A DNA stretch of 64,000 nt, taken from NCBI RefSeq assembly GCF_035610345.1, contig NZ_CP141215.1:124001-188000 (forward strand). Direction: 5' to 3'. Shown piece by piece: positions 28,052-38,800 of this stretch (the stretch's first letter is position 1; every line of letters starts with the position of its first letter). This DNA is from Sinorhizobium meliloti (lineage in GTDB: Bacteria; Pseudomonadota; Alphaproteobacteria; Rhizobiales; Rhizobiaceae). A program made the position numbers and the translations under genes. Below the pieces are notes generated by a model, which did not search any database, was not told the origin of the DNA, and was given only the letters and a program-made list of their open reading frames with translations.

Positions 28052-28534
28052 CCCGGCGATCAGCACTACTGTCGCCGACAGCTCGCTCCCTTCGTAGACG
28101 CGAATGCGACCGCGCTACTAATCATCCTAGTGCTTGAGTTCCCGGATCGCATCTGAACTATGCGCCGTGAAGCCGTCGTCCTAAACAGTTGGCCGAAGAG
28201 AGCGGAACTGTAAAGCTGCTCGGGTGAGCGCCAGTTCCGGGTGATACATTATGCGATCTTCTTGGCCCAGAAGGTGAACATCACAGCAACAAGCCGTGCC
28301 GAACTCGTGGGAGCACGGTTCTGTCCGCCCCGAACCAGTCATTCCCGCCATGCTTCGCGGACGACAGCTGTGCACGCCCCACCTCGGACATTAGGTGGCG
28401 GCGGTTCGAGTCCTGAAAGCGGACGATCATGAGCTGATCGGACAGCCCGCACCCTCAGATTCAACCAACGGAACCGTGTGTTTACGTTTCCCAAACGGGT
28501 TGTCAGCCATTAGTCTCACAACTGGGGGAACACG
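28052..28534. other. Left border of the defence island, no gene recognised
   Basis: 483 bases with no convincing coding frame. Contains GGTTCGAGTCC at about 28403, which recalls a tRNA T-arm, but neither the arm nor the rest of a tRNA folds. A promoter for the OLD gene is expected near the 3' end, and no boxes can be named safely. Confidence 0.4.
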
Positions 28535-30829
28535 ATGCACCTACATTCCTATCGACTGCGGAATTTCCGCCGACTCCGGAACGTGCATGTCGAGCTTGCA
28601 TCCGACATCTCTATTTTCGTTGGGGCTAACAACAGCGGAAAAACGTCTGCCACGCAGGCGATGCAGATGTTTCTCTCCGGCGGCAAAGATGCCTTTTCGC
28701 TGTATGATTTCAGCTCGCATGTCTGGTCGTTGCTGGATGAGCTCGGCGAACGAGAGGGTGAGATCGCCGAGGCCGAGTTTCCTACAGTCTCGCTCGACCT
28801 TTGGTTCGAGGTAGGAGCGGAAGACCTCTATCTCGTTATCCCCATCCTGCCTTCGACCGCTTGGGCCGGAACGCTCGTTGGCGTGCGCGTAGAACTCGCG
28901 CCGAAGAACATCGCGGAACTGATGCAGCGTTACCGCGTCGCTCGTGATGATGGCAGGGCGAAGGCGGCGGCGCTTGTCGGTGGCGCAGGCGATTATGTGC
29001 CTTGGCCGAAATCGCTGTCGGCTTACTTGCTTGAGGAACTGAGGCGCGAGTACGAGCTTCGCTACTTTGTCCTCGATCATACGCAGTTTGATGCGAAGTT
29101 TCAGGCGGTGGCAGGATATCAGCCGCTGCCACTGGGCGACGACCCGGGCGGCGCTGCAGTACTGAAATCGCTCATCAAGGTCGATTTCCTGAATGCGCAG
29201 CGGCACCTCGCGGACCCATCAACGGTTTCCGGCGGCGGCCGCTCTGAGGATTTGTCGAAGCGTCTAAGCCGCTTCTACCAGCGCAATCTCGATCAGCGTC
29301 AGGACGACCATCAGGCGCTCAAGGCGCTGTTCGAGTCTGAGGTGGGTCTCGACAAGCATCTCGCGGAAGTTTTCAAGGACACGTTGGAACGATTGGGGCG
29401 CTTGGGTTATCCCGGCCTCAATAATCCGCGGCTCGAAATCAAGTCGGCTCTTAACCCCGCGTCCATCATGACGCAGGACGCGCGCGTCCACTACATCGTG
29501 GGCGAAGGCGCGCAGACGATCATGCTGCCGGACACCTACAACGGGCTCGGCTTCAAGAACCTGATTTACATGGTGGTCGAAGTGCTAGACCTTCAGGAGC
29601 GCTGGAAGGCCGAAGAGGAGAAGCGCGCTCCCCTCCATCTCATTTTCATCGAGGAGCCCGAGGCGCACCTTCACGCGCAACTCCAGCAGGTATTCATTCG
29701 CAACATTCTCGACTTGCTGGTCATCCCGGGTGAGGCCGGGGGATCATTCGCCAGCCAAGCGGTCATTACGACGCACTCGCCACACATCCTGTACGAGCGC
29801 GGCTTTCAGCCGATCCGCTACTTCCGACGCGATTTGGTTGGAAACGACCAGGTCACCGAAGTGCTCAACCTCTCCGCGTTCTACGCGCAGGAAACAGAGC
29901 ATCGCGATTTTCTGCAACGGTATCTGAAGCTAACCCATTGCGATTTGTTTTTCTCGGATGCCGCCGTGCTCGTGGAGGGCAACGTCGAGCGATTGCTGCT
30001 CCCGATTATGATATCGAAAGCGGCGACATCGCTAAGATCCTCCTGCATCTGCATTCTGGAGGTTGGCGGTGCCTTCGGTCATAAATTCAAATCGCTGATT
30101 GAATTCCTCGGGATCGTCACGCTGATTATCACTGACCTGGATAGCGTAACTCTGTTGCCTGCCGACCATGACGGCGACGATGACGACGATGACGAGCTTG
30201 AGATCGAAGTAGAGGCCCCAGAAGCGGAAGCCGTTGATGACTTCGAGGCGGTGTTGGCCGGTGATGCTCCGCCCGCACGGGCTGGCGAAGCCGTCGACCC
30301 TGCGCCCGCTCGTCGCTACGGTAAGAAATGCCTGCCGGGTGTGGTCGGGGCAGTCACTTCCAACCAGACGCTCGTGAAATGGCTTCCGGCAAAGCAATCG
30401 ATCGACGAACTTTTCGCGGCGACGGAGCAGGAAAAGGAAACCCCGGCGGACGGCACGACCCGCGTCCGGGTGACCTATCAGACGCCCGTGCAGGTCGTGT
30501 GGAATGGTCATAACGCCGAGTTGGCCGGGCGCACCTTGGAAGAAGCCTTCGGGCTCGAGAACGCCGAATGGTGCCAGACCGCAGAACAGAAGAAATTGGG
30601 TCTGCGCTTACGCGGTGCACTGGCTGATCCTGCGGCGCTGGCCGCGGGGCTTCACAAGCGGGTGAGTGGCGACAAGTTCGACAAGACCAAGTTCGCCCTT
30701 GGGGTGCTTACGGCCCGACCGGAAGAGTGGCAGGTACCGGCGTACATTCGCGACGGTCTCATTTGGCTCAAGGCACAGGTCGATCTTGAAGTAGAAGCCG
30801 AAATTGAAGGGGGTGGGATCGGTGAGTAG
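28535..30829 (+). CDS. OLD-family ATP-dependent nuclease, GajA-like
   Basis: 764 residues. ABC-type ATPase with Walker A FVGANNSGKTSA (residues 30-37), signature-like NGLGFKNLIYM, Walker B LIFIEEPEAHLHAQLQ (near 370) and the H-loop VITTHSPHIL. A Toprim nuclease domain follows, with AAVLVEGNVERLLLP near 478 and DLDSV near 534. A run of six aspartates (near 547-552) opens a long acidic insertion with EIEVEAPEAEAVDDFEAVL. It pairs with a UvrD-like helicase gene overlapping its end, as gajA does with gajB in the Gabija antiphage system. It is longer than GajA (about 580), so it may be a related but distinct subtype. Confidence 0.85.
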   Translation: MHLHSYRLRNFRRLRNVHVELASDISIFVGANNSGKTSATQAMQMFLSGGKDAFSLYDFSSHVWSLLDELGEREGEIAEAEFPTVSLDLWFEVGAEDLYLVIPILPSTAWAGTLVGVRVELAPKNIAELMQRYRVARDDGRAKAAALVGGAGDYVPWPKSLSAYLLEELRREYELRYFVLDHTQFDAKFQAVAGYQPLPLGDDPGGAAVLKSLIKVDFLNAQRHLADPSTVSGGGRSEDLSKRLSRFYQRNLDQRQDDHQALKALFESEVGLDKHLAEVFKDTLERLGRLGYPGLNNPRLEIKSALNPASIMTQDARVHYIVGEGAQTIMLPDTYNGLGFKNLIYMVVEVLDLQERWKAEEEKRAPLHLIFIEEPEAHLHAQLQQVFIRNILDLLVIPGEAGGSFASQAVITTHSPHILYERGFQPIRYFRRDLVGNDQVTEVLNLSAFYAQETEHRDFLQRYLKLTHCDLFFSDAAVLVEGNVERLLLPIMISKAATSLRSSCICILEVGGAFGHKFKSLIEFLGIVTLIITDLDSVTLLPADHDGDDDDDDELEIEVEAPEAEAVDDFEAVLAGDAPPARAGEAVDPAPARRYGKKCLPGVVGAVTSNQTLVKWLPAKQSIDELFAATEQEKETPADGTTRVRVTYQTPVQVVWNGHNAELAGRTLEEAFGLENAEWCQTAEQKKLGLRLRGALADPAALAAGLHKRVSGDKFDKTKFALGVLTARPEEWQVPAYIRDGLIWLKAQVDLEVEAEIEGGGIGE

Positions 30830-32756
30830 CCGCGCGCAACAGCCCGATACGCAGGCCGACGTAGATCTTCGGCACTGCCTGGAAGCGCAGCCGCCGGCCA
30901 GCTTCAACATGGTCGCTGGGGCGGGTTCGGGCAAAACCACGTCGCTGATCAAGGGACTCGCCTCAATCCTCGCAATCCACGGCGAGCGTTTGCGGTTGCG
31001 GAGGCAGCGCGTGGCTTGCATTACCTATACCGAGATCGCCGCCGGGGAGATTTGGGCGGACGTGGGAAATACCCCCCTCGTTCACGTCTCCACGATCCAT
31101 AGTTTCCTTTGGTCGATCGCGCGCGGCTTCCAGCAAGACATCGCCGCTTGGGTCGCGAACAGGATCGACGAGCGGATCGGAGAATTGCAGCACGACGCTG
31201 CCAATTTTGGCCCTCGCGTTCAGCAGAAAACACGAGACAAGAACGCCCATGACATTGTGCGCTATGAGCAGCAGCGCGAGGCAATCGCTCGGGTTCGTAC
31301 CTTCACTTATGGAATCGGAAGTGACTACGCCAAGGGCATCCTCGGCCACGACGACATCATCAAGATGGCTTCGCAGTTGATGATCAATCGCCCGCTTTTC
31401 CGAACTCTCATCGCGCAGCAATTTCCGTTCGTTTTCGTGGACGAGAGCCAAGACACCTTTCCCGTCATCGTCGAGGCGTTGATGGCGGTCCAGCAGCAGG
31501 AGCAGGGCCGCTTTTGCCTCGGGTTCTTCGGCGACCCAATGCAGCGCATCTATTCCACCGGCATCGGCACGGTTCCCAAACCCGACGATTGGCGGGCGAT
31601 CCCAAAGCCGGAAAACTTCCGTTCGCCGACCAAGGTTTTGAACCTCGCTAACGCCATCCGTCGTGGCGGCGACGATTTGGTTCAAGTCGGTGGCCGGAAG
31701 AAGAAAGAGGGCGAGGAAGAAGTGCCGGTCGTAGGCACGGCGCGACTGTTCGTCCTGCCGAGCGACGTCCATCGCGAAGAACGCCTGGCGCAAGTTCGAA
31801 GGTGGATTGCCAACGCAAACGATGACGATATGTGGCGGCCCGCAGCCGAGAACGATCCGGTAAAAATGCTGGTGATCGTACATCGCATGGCGGCGAAGCG
31901 ATTGGGTTTCGGAGACCTCTACGCTGCGCTCAACGACAAGGCGCCGGACTCCTTCAAGAATGGATTTCTGGACGGGACGGCTTGGCCGTTGCGACCATTG
32001 GTTTCGTTTCTCCTGCCGCTCGCGGACGCTGTCCGCGACGGGCGAGACTTCGATACGATGCGACTGCTTCGCCTCCATTCACCGTTGCTCGTGAGAGCCA
32101 ACCTGCAAGGAGTGGACGTCAGCGAGCGCCTCAATCAACTTCAGGCTGTGAGCAATAGTATCGGTGAGCTGATGGCGCCGGACTCTCAATCGACCATCCG
32201 TGCCGTGTTGATGCTTGCCAGAGAGAGCCGCTTGGTCGCCTTTGATCCCCGGTTGTCCGCCTACCTCGAAGATGTCGCGGCGGAGGAGCCCGAGGCGGAA
32301 GAGAATGAAGGCAGTGAGGCAGAGGAGGAGGAAGGTCCTTCAAACGAGATCAATTCGATGGCTGCGTTCCTCGCGTGCCCGGCCAATCAACTCCGGCCTT
32401 ATCAGGCTTACGTCAACGAGGAGTCTCCTTTCTCCACCCAGCAAGGCGTGAAGGGAGCTGAGTTTGATCGCGTGCTTGTCGTGCTCGACGACGACGAAGG
32501 CACGCACTTTCAATTCTCCTACGAGAAATACTTTGGGCTGAAGGAGCTTTCAGCGCGGGACAAAAAGACGCTGGAGGAAGGCGGCGAAACCGGCGTCGAG
32601 CGAACGAGGCGGCTCTTCTACGTGTGCTGCACACGCGCTCGGCAAGACCTAGTGGTCGTTCTTTTCGTGGCCGATCCCACTGCGGCCATAGCGCATATTC
32701 GCGGGCTCGGGCTCTTCCCGGAAGCGGATATCCACTCGCAGGACGCGCTCGCTTAG
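30822..32756 (+). CDS. UvrD/Rep-like superfamily 1 helicase, GajB-like
   Basis: 644 residues from GTG 30822, preceded by AAGGGGGT and overlapping the nuclease stop by eight bases. SF1 motifs: I (AGAGSGKTTSLIKG), Ia (ITYTEIAAGEI), the segment HVSTIHSF, II (VFVDESQDTF), III (GFFGDPMQRIY), and VI (RRLFYVCCTRARQDL). An acidic stretch (EEPEAEENEGSEAEEEEG) sits before the C-terminal 2A domain, mirroring the acidic insert in the partner. Co-translation with the OLD nuclease points to one defence complex. Compared with GajB (about 490 residues) it is long. Confidence 0.85.
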   Translation: MSSRAQQPDTQADVDLRHCLEAQPPASFNMVAGAGSGKTTSLIKGLASILAIHGERLRLRRQRVACITYTEIAAGEIWADVGNTPLVHVSTIHSFLWSIARGFQQDIAAWVANRIDERIGELQHDAANFGPRVQQKTRDKNAHDIVRYEQQREAIARVRTFTYGIGSDYAKGILGHDDIIKMASQLMINRPLFRTLIAQQFPFVFVDESQDTFPVIVEALMAVQQQEQGRFCLGFFGDPMQRIYSTGIGTVPKPDDWRAIPKPENFRSPTKVLNLANAIRRGGDDLVQVGGRKKKEGEEEVPVVGTARLFVLPSDVHREERLAQVRRWIANANDDDMWRPAAENDPVKMLVIVHRMAAKRLGFGDLYAALNDKAPDSFKNGFLDGTAWPLRPLVSFLLPLADAVRDGRDFDTMRLLRLHSPLLVRANLQGVDVSERLNQLQAVSNSIGELMAPDSQSTIRAVLMLARESRLVAFDPRLSAYLEDVAAEEPEAEENEGSEAEEEEGPSNEINSMAAFLACPANQLRPYQAYVNEESPFSTQQGVKGAEFDRVLVVLDDDEGTHFQFSYEKYFGLKELSARDKKTLEEGGETGVERTRRLFYVCCTRARQDLVVVLFVADPTAAIAHIRGLGLFPEADIHSQDALA

Positions 32757-32888
32757 CTGCCGTCGCGGCTCGATCGGTCGCTTCGCTATTTCCACCACTG
32801 TGTTTTTCGGCTCTGATGCAACCGTTGCGCAAATGATCGATTGTGCAACGCTTCATCTGCTACAATCGGGCGACGAGGACATGCAGCA

Positions 32889-33249
32889 ATGGATATCGAA
32901 AAGCTTCTCGGCGGATTCGCTAACGTCGCCGCCATCCTTACAGCTCTGGTCGCGGTTCTTGCTTATAGTGCTTTCTTTGGGAGCGGCGTCAGAAGCGCTT
33001 GCGTCTGGAGAGCTATTTGCGCGAACAGAAATTATTCGAGTGCGCTGGCCAGCATTCACTACTCCACACCTGGTTGCCACTCTCGGAATGTCTGAAGCCG
33101 ATATCATGGATGCGTCGTACCGAAGCAATGTTATCAGTCGCAACGTCGCAGTAGATCTCGCGGGAGAGCCCGTTAGGATCGTTCTCGAGTACGAGCCAGA
33201 CGACTTGGAAAAGGAATTACCCAAGCGGCCTGGTCGCGCACAGTTCTAA
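32889..33249 (+). pseudogene. Small membrane-anchored protein, two frameshifts
   Basis: Starts MDIEKLLGGFANVAAILTAL followed by VAVLAYSAFFG (one membrane helix). A shift near 32975 is needed to reach RRQKRLRLESYLREQKLFE, and another near 33070 to reach VATLGMSEADIMDASYRSNV ending LEYEPDD. The three pieces fit one ~120-residue protein with an N-terminal helix and a cytoplasmic basic coiled region. It is located between two defence genes and its function is unknown. Confidence 0.6.
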
Positions 33250-33264
33250 AAGGATCGACGCTTC

Positions 33265-34690
33265 GTGACGTCACTCAGACCATCTGCTTTCAATCTGCGC
33301 CTAACGCCTGAAGGCGGACCATTTCTGCATTTCTTCGATCATCGCGAAACAGCAGAAACGGTTGACGTTTACTTCAATGACGTGAACCCCGAGGGGGAGG
33401 AACACCAGAGCAGACTGCTCCTCCGGGTGTGTCCCGAAGCTTTAGTGATGTGGCCGATTAACGTGGGGCGGGGTAGCCAAAACTACTTAGAGCCCAAATA
33501 TGGCTCTCTCACCGAAATCTGGATTCCTCGTTCCACCTCCGGCCCATACCGATTGCCGAAGACGTCCGAAGATGTAGATGAACTTTTAGATCGCCTCCCG
33601 GATGGCTTTGAAACAAACTGGCGGCTCGGCTTAGGGCTCCTGTATGAGTTTCGATCGATTTGCCGCTCCATCGCAGGCATTGACGGTATCACCACTCTGG
33701 TTGTTCATGGCCAAAGCGGGAAGGGACGCAATTATACGCCCCCCAGAATACGTTCTCGGAATAAAACGGTTTCATGCCCTGAAGCGCGAATTAACCAGGA
33801 TCGCCAATCGTTTCCGCCGGGAAGCCCGAAACGAGAAGCAGGACCGCATTTACGATGCCCTTTTGCATTCAGCGGATCGCGAACGCTTCCCTCGGAAAGA
33901 TAGAAAACTCAAGCCGGATGCCATTTCTCAGCTCACTCAGGGATACGCAACTGATGCCGGGATCTCGAAGCGAGATCGGCGCACAGCCGTGCGGCTCGTG
34001 CGGCAGAGCGTTGATACTCTGGCGAAAGACGAGCCCCATGCATTGCTGGCGCTAAAGAGCGAGATCGAGCTCGTTACGCTGAAGGGACTGATTGACCGCT
34101 TTAACGAAATGCTCACAAAGGAATTGCCCGAATCGAGATGGCAGGCGTTCCTGAGAGATAATCCCTTCATTCTCAGCATGGCGTTTTCCGCGCCGGCAAT
34201 CATGATCCAGGAAAACGCCTATGTCGGCGGCAAACGCTTCAATGGTAGCAACGGCAAATTTGCCGATTTCCTGATGGCCACGGCTTCGACCGGCAACTTG
34301 GCCCTGATCGAAATCAAGCGGCCCCAAACCAACTTGCTAACCCAGAGCGCGTATCGAGGAACTGATGTCTACGGTCCATCGGCAGAACTGAACGGAGCCA
34401 TATATCAGGTGCTGGACCAACGATTCCGGCTTCATAAAAATTTGCCGCTCTTTAAGGACGAAACTGAACGAAATGACATCCATGCGCATGCGGTGCGATG
34501 CATTGTCATCGCCGGAACGTCAGCTCAAGAGACGCATCTGAAAAAGTCTTTTGAGATCATTCGGAATGCCTTTTCCGAAGTCACGATCATCACCTTTGAC
34601 GAGCTTCGCTCTAGGTTGACTGAGATTCATAACGCGCTGTCGTCTCCTCCTAAGGAGACGGTGGCGAGGCCCTGGAGAGACGACTTCTAA
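33265..34690 (+). pseudogene. Shedu defence nuclease (SduA), frameshifted
   Basis: N-terminal part from GTG 33265 (SRLLLRVCPEALVMWPINVG ... SIAGIDGITTLVVHGQ). Near 33710-33730 the frame shifts by one base and continues ALTRIANRF-like helices and the DUF4263 nuclease domain FLRDNPFILSM, GKFADFLM, GNLALIEIKRP, then YRGTDVYGPSAELNGAIYQV. The PD-(D/E)xK residues (Asp in ADFLM, Glu and Lys in EIK) are intact. Shedu proteins are single-gene antiphage nucleases. The full-length product would be about 475 residues. Either the gene is dead, or the shift is a sequence error in the AAAGCGGGAAGGG stretch. Confidence 0.82.
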
Positions 34691-34933
34691 CTGTGCTTGT
34701 CCCTCTCTTGGGGGCGTACCACCGGTCATACCCGACCGCCCCCGTAACATTTCTCGTTTATCTGCGCTTGCGTTTCGTCCGATTAAAACGTTCTTAAGGA
34801 GACACTCTTGTCTTCTAGGGACTGGACACCTATGTCTAGTCTCAAGGGTCACTGGTGACCGGTAGCGCCATCTTGAAAATGGATGCAACCCACTGCATTT
34901 ATTGGCGAACAGCCAATGTAGAGTGTTTTTAGC
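34691..34933. promoter_or_regulatory. Cluster of inverted repeats before the winged-helix gene
   Basis: Three separate dyads lie within 130 bases: ACTGGACA/TGTCTAGT (about 34820-34842), GGTCACTGGTGACC (about 34847-34860) and ATTGGC-gaaca-GCCAAT (about 34900-34917). They may be operators for the following DNA-binding protein. No gene is seen here. Confidence 0.45.
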
Positions 34934-35455
34934 ATGACGAGCGATATTGAACAACGGCCCGAAGATGGGCAACCTGCGTCTCCGGCAAAAGTGACAAAAA
35001 AGGCTTCCGCCGAAAAGTGGGGCCAGGCGGTGATGGACCTCGGCTTCTGTCTTGTTCCGTCGTTGCTCCTGCGAGCACAGCGCCGACTGAATCTCAATCC
35101 CACGCAACTCGCTGTGCTTCTTCAGCTTTGCGACTTCTGGTGGGACAAGGAGCGCAAGCCCTATCCGAGCAAGGAAACGCTTGCCCAGCGGCTCAGCTTA
35201 AGCGAGCGCCAGGTTCAACGATACATCGCCGAATTAGAGCGGGAAGGGTTTGTTCGGCGAATCGAACGGCGTGCCAGCAACGGCGGCAAGCTGAGCAATA
35301 CCTATGATCTGAGCGGCCTTGTGAAGCGGCTGCAGGAACTCGAACCGGAATTTCGGGAAGTTGAAGAGGCGAACAAGGCCGCCCGCAAGGCCGTTGCGAA
35401 ACGCGGATACCGACGTCACCAAGCGACTCCGACGACGAAGGGAGTCGCAGGATGA
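34934..35455 (+). CDS. Winged helix-turn-helix protein
   Basis: 173 residues. Central winged helix LNPTQLAVLLQLCDFWWDKE, then PYPSKETLAQRLSLSERQVQ and RYIAELEREGFVRRIERR, followed by a charged helical tail (FREVEEANKAARKAVAKRG). The layout resembles plasmid/phage replication-initiator and MarR-like DNA-binding proteins. No clear ribosome-binding site precedes the ATG. Small proteins of this type often accompany defence operons in Rhizobiales, but its role here is not known. Confidence 0.75.
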   Translation: MTSDIEQRPEDGQPASPAKVTKKASAEKWGQAVMDLGFCLVPSLLLRAQRRLNLNPTQLAVLLQLCDFWWDKERKPYPSKETLAQRLSLSERQVQRYIAELEREGFVRRIERRASNGGKLSNTYDLSGLVKRLQELEPEFREVEEANKAARKAVAKRGYRRHQATPTTKGVAG

Positions 35456-35506
35456 GAAGGCTCGCCGCAGAACTGATCACCCCAAAAAAAGCTGAGCCCC
35501 GGACGC

Positions 35507-35824
35507 ATGCCGAAGGCAGAGGCGGATCCAGGGCTTACGAGGTGCAATATGGGTGATCCTGAGCCAGTAGTCAAGAATGCCTTCCTCCCTCGTGCGCGCC
35601 TCAATCGCAAGGCGGCGCACACGCCGCTCGACTATCTTCGCACCTTCCGAAACCGGATCGCCCATCACGAGCCAATATTCGACAGGCACTTGGCAGCCGA
35701 TTATGCCTCGCTGCAGCAGGTCGCCGGCTGGATCAGCACCGAAACACAATTTTGGATCAACCATTACAGCCGTGTTCCGGCGCTGCTTGCCCAGTCGCCC
35801 GATGACCCCGGCCTGACTTTCTGA
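35507..35824 (+). pseudogene. Abi-family protein, C-terminal fragment
   Basis: Only the C-terminal third of an abortive-infection Abi-like protein is present: LDYLRTFRNRIAHHEPIFDR and AADYASLQQVAGWIS, with HYSRVPALL. The Rx(4-6)H-type HEPN ribonuclease motif is RNRIAH. The expected ~200 N-terminal residues are missing, so it is most likely a relic. Confidence 0.7.
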
Positions 35825-35833
35825 GACCGGCCT

Positions 35834-38800
35834 ATGTCGCGACTTGCTGCAACACAGATTCCAAAACCCGCCGACGAGCAGGCTTTCGAACGTGCCTCGA
35901 TCGTGCTTTGGCGTGGCCTCCTCAATGACCCTAACGTGCAACGGAACGGACGTCGTGGGCAGCGGCAGAATGGCGTCGATCTGTTCGGGCTCCGCAACGA
36001 CGACCCCGCGCACCATGTCGGCATTCAATGCAAGCTGAAAGGCGATGGTCATGTGCTCACAGAGGAAGAAGTCCGCACCGAGGTCCGAAAGGCGCTCACC
36101 TTCAAGCCCCCGCTCAGGGAATATTTCATCACCACTACTGCACCTGACGACGTTGCGATGCAGGAGCTCGCGCGTGAACTGACGTTGGAGCTCAGCAAAA
36201 GCGGCAACAAGCTTCGCGTGTTTATCTGGGGGTGGAATACGCTCGAGGAGAAGATCAGCGAGGATGATAAGGCTCGGAAGGCATTTGACCCGGGTTTCGG
36301 GCCATTCAGCGAGCAGATTTTTGACGAGGCCAAAAAGATTTCCCTGGCGCAGCGCGAAACACGATCCGAACTGAGCGAGGGGTTTTCACGTATCGAGGCT
36401 AGGCTTGCGGAGATCACGCACCTTCCATCCCTCCCCGGTGACGGGACAATTACGGCAGGCGTGTTTGAAGCCAATCTCGATGGCGAAATCGACACGTACC
36501 GTGACATGGCCGCTAGCGGCAAGCCTCGCACAGCGCTTCCGCTGCTCGAAAAACTCCTCAGTCGCGTGCAGAGCTCCGCATCGGGGCGCATCCTCTTCCG
36601 TATCAAGGCAAATATCGGCTCATGCCTGCTTGCACTCGGCGACGATCAGAAGGCAGCGGCGACGCTCGCCGAAGCCTATGAGCACGCGCCCAATGAACCG
36701 AAAGCCGTCGCCAACAAGGCCTTTTCACTCCTTTTACAAGGCCAGTGGCAGGAACTACTTTCGTTTGGCACAGCTGCGCTCAAAGAGGATCCGACCAATG
36801 AGGGTCTCGCAGGCTGCTTAGTTCAGGCCGCTCGCTTCGATACCTCCATCACCGAACCGCTCGACCTTGTCCCAGAAGTACTCAAAGGCACACCGGCTGT
36901 CGCGATTGCCCGAGTCGATTTCATTCGCCGCCGTCGGCCGGCCGGCGAATGGTGGTCCGCCGCAAGAGAGGCCACCGCCACTCATCCGGCCAACCACCAT
37001 GCCACTCAATTTGCTGCCGAGGCCGATATCGACGAGATCCTGACCCGCGAGAGCTATCAGAGTACTCGTCTCTTCACCTCGGACGATCGGGCACGCCTCG
37101 AAGCTGCTGTCAGGACGCTTGTTGCGCAGTGGAACCAGGAACGGAATACAGACGGGGTTCTTCGCGCCGAGGACGCTGCTCTCTGCGGCAATCTCATCGT
37201 AGCGCTACATGCGCTCGGCGAGATCCCCCGAGCACTTGAGATTGCGCGCCAGGGATTGTCGCTCGCGCCAGACGATCCGGACATCATCAGCCGAGCGACG
37301 TTCGCCGCAATCGAAGCCGGCGACGATGCTCTTGTGGAAGAGCTTCTCACAAAACTCCCGGATGGTCCGGATGCGACCGTTCTGAGGTTCCGCTTCCACT
37401 CGTCGCAGGGCAATTGGACAGAGCTGGCGCGCCTTTATGAGGGGGAGGCTCATCACATTCCCGCCGTTGAACAGCTGCTGATCGCGACAGCAGCCGAGAT
37501 GGCCGCCATCAAGCTCGGCGCCAAGGATGGACGAAAGGAACGAATTGAAGCCCTAGCTATCGAGGCGGCCGCGGATCCGCGTGCCAGCATTGTCGTTGCC
37601 GATTTCGCTCGGATGGAGCAGCTTGACGACATCTCTGAACGTGCTTTTCATGCCGCGCTCGGCCTTATCGATGAGAATAGCCACATCGCCGGCAGACTGA
37701 TGGTTGCCCATCATGCTGCCCGAAGAGGTGATTGGGCGATCGTCGCCGATCTGCTTGACGGTCGGGTAGCAGAGGACCGCGACAGCGAGGAACTACGTCT
37801 GCTCGCGCGAGCCTTCGTGAATGATAGCCCGATCCGTCAGCGCGCTGTACGGTTTTTCGACCGCCTCCCGCCGCAGGTTCGCGAGCTGCCGTTCTTTCTG
37901 CATGCCGAAGGCGCCCTGCAGTTTAACCGCGGCGCGCTGTCAGAGGCTGAGAATGCCCTGCGTAAGGCTGTTGAGACCCAACCAAATCTCGACAACTACC
38001 TCGATCTCATCGCCGTTCTGCGCCGCCGCGATCGGGCCGATGAGGTGAAACCGATACTGGACAGCATCGATCTTACGACCGTGGTCGGCACCTCGGGCCA
38101 GAAGATGATTCTGGCCCAGCTGTTGCGTGCAGCAGGAGAAGGAACGAAGGCGCTCGCATATGCCTATGACGTTCTTCAATCAGGGAAGAACGATCCAGAT
38201 GCCGCCCTCCGCTACCTCGGACTCATAATGATGAGCCCCGACCACGGTCTCATTCCGGCTGTTGAGAGCATCGGAATCGACACCTGGGTTCGGCTCGAGG
38301 ACGAACACGGCAAGAGTCACGCCTTCGTTATCGAAGATGGGGAGGACCGGCCCGCCGACGGAATTCTCAGCCCAAACCACTCTCTGGCGGCAACCGCCAA
38401 TGGCCTGAAGGTTGGCGACACGTTCGACATGCCGAGTGCGTTTGGCGAAAGTCGGAAATGGCGCGTAACGGAGATAAAGCACAAGTATTTACACGCGCTC
38501 CACGACGTCATGGAGAACTTCGAGAGGAGGTTTCCCGATGCGAAGGGCTTCTATACGATCACGATGGCTGAAGGCGACATCCAGCCAGCGTTGGAACAGG
38601 TCCGACGCGCCTCCGAAAGCAACCGTCAAGCCGCTGATCTGTATCTTCTCCAGAACCTTCCGCTGAATATGGTCGCGGCGCATTTGGGCGGCGACACGAT
38701 AGGTTTTGCCGAATACATCCGCTCGCTCGACTTCGATATCCGCACATGCATTGGCACCGAAACGGAACGGTTGACAGCGACATCTGTCATTGAGCAGCGC

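Noticed and set aside
28400..28415. GGTTCGAGTCC resembling a tRNA T-arm, as a possible attachment site at the defence-island border
   Set aside because: The five bases on each side do not pair and no acceptor, D or anticodon arm is found around it.
30960..32080. 371-residue minus-strand frame
   Set aside because: Complement of the UvrD-like helicase. High GC leaves the opposite strand open, and it shows no domain.
35507..35824. Abi-like frame as a functional abortive-infection gene
   Set aside because: Only the C-terminal third of the family is present, and no upstream frame supplies the rest.
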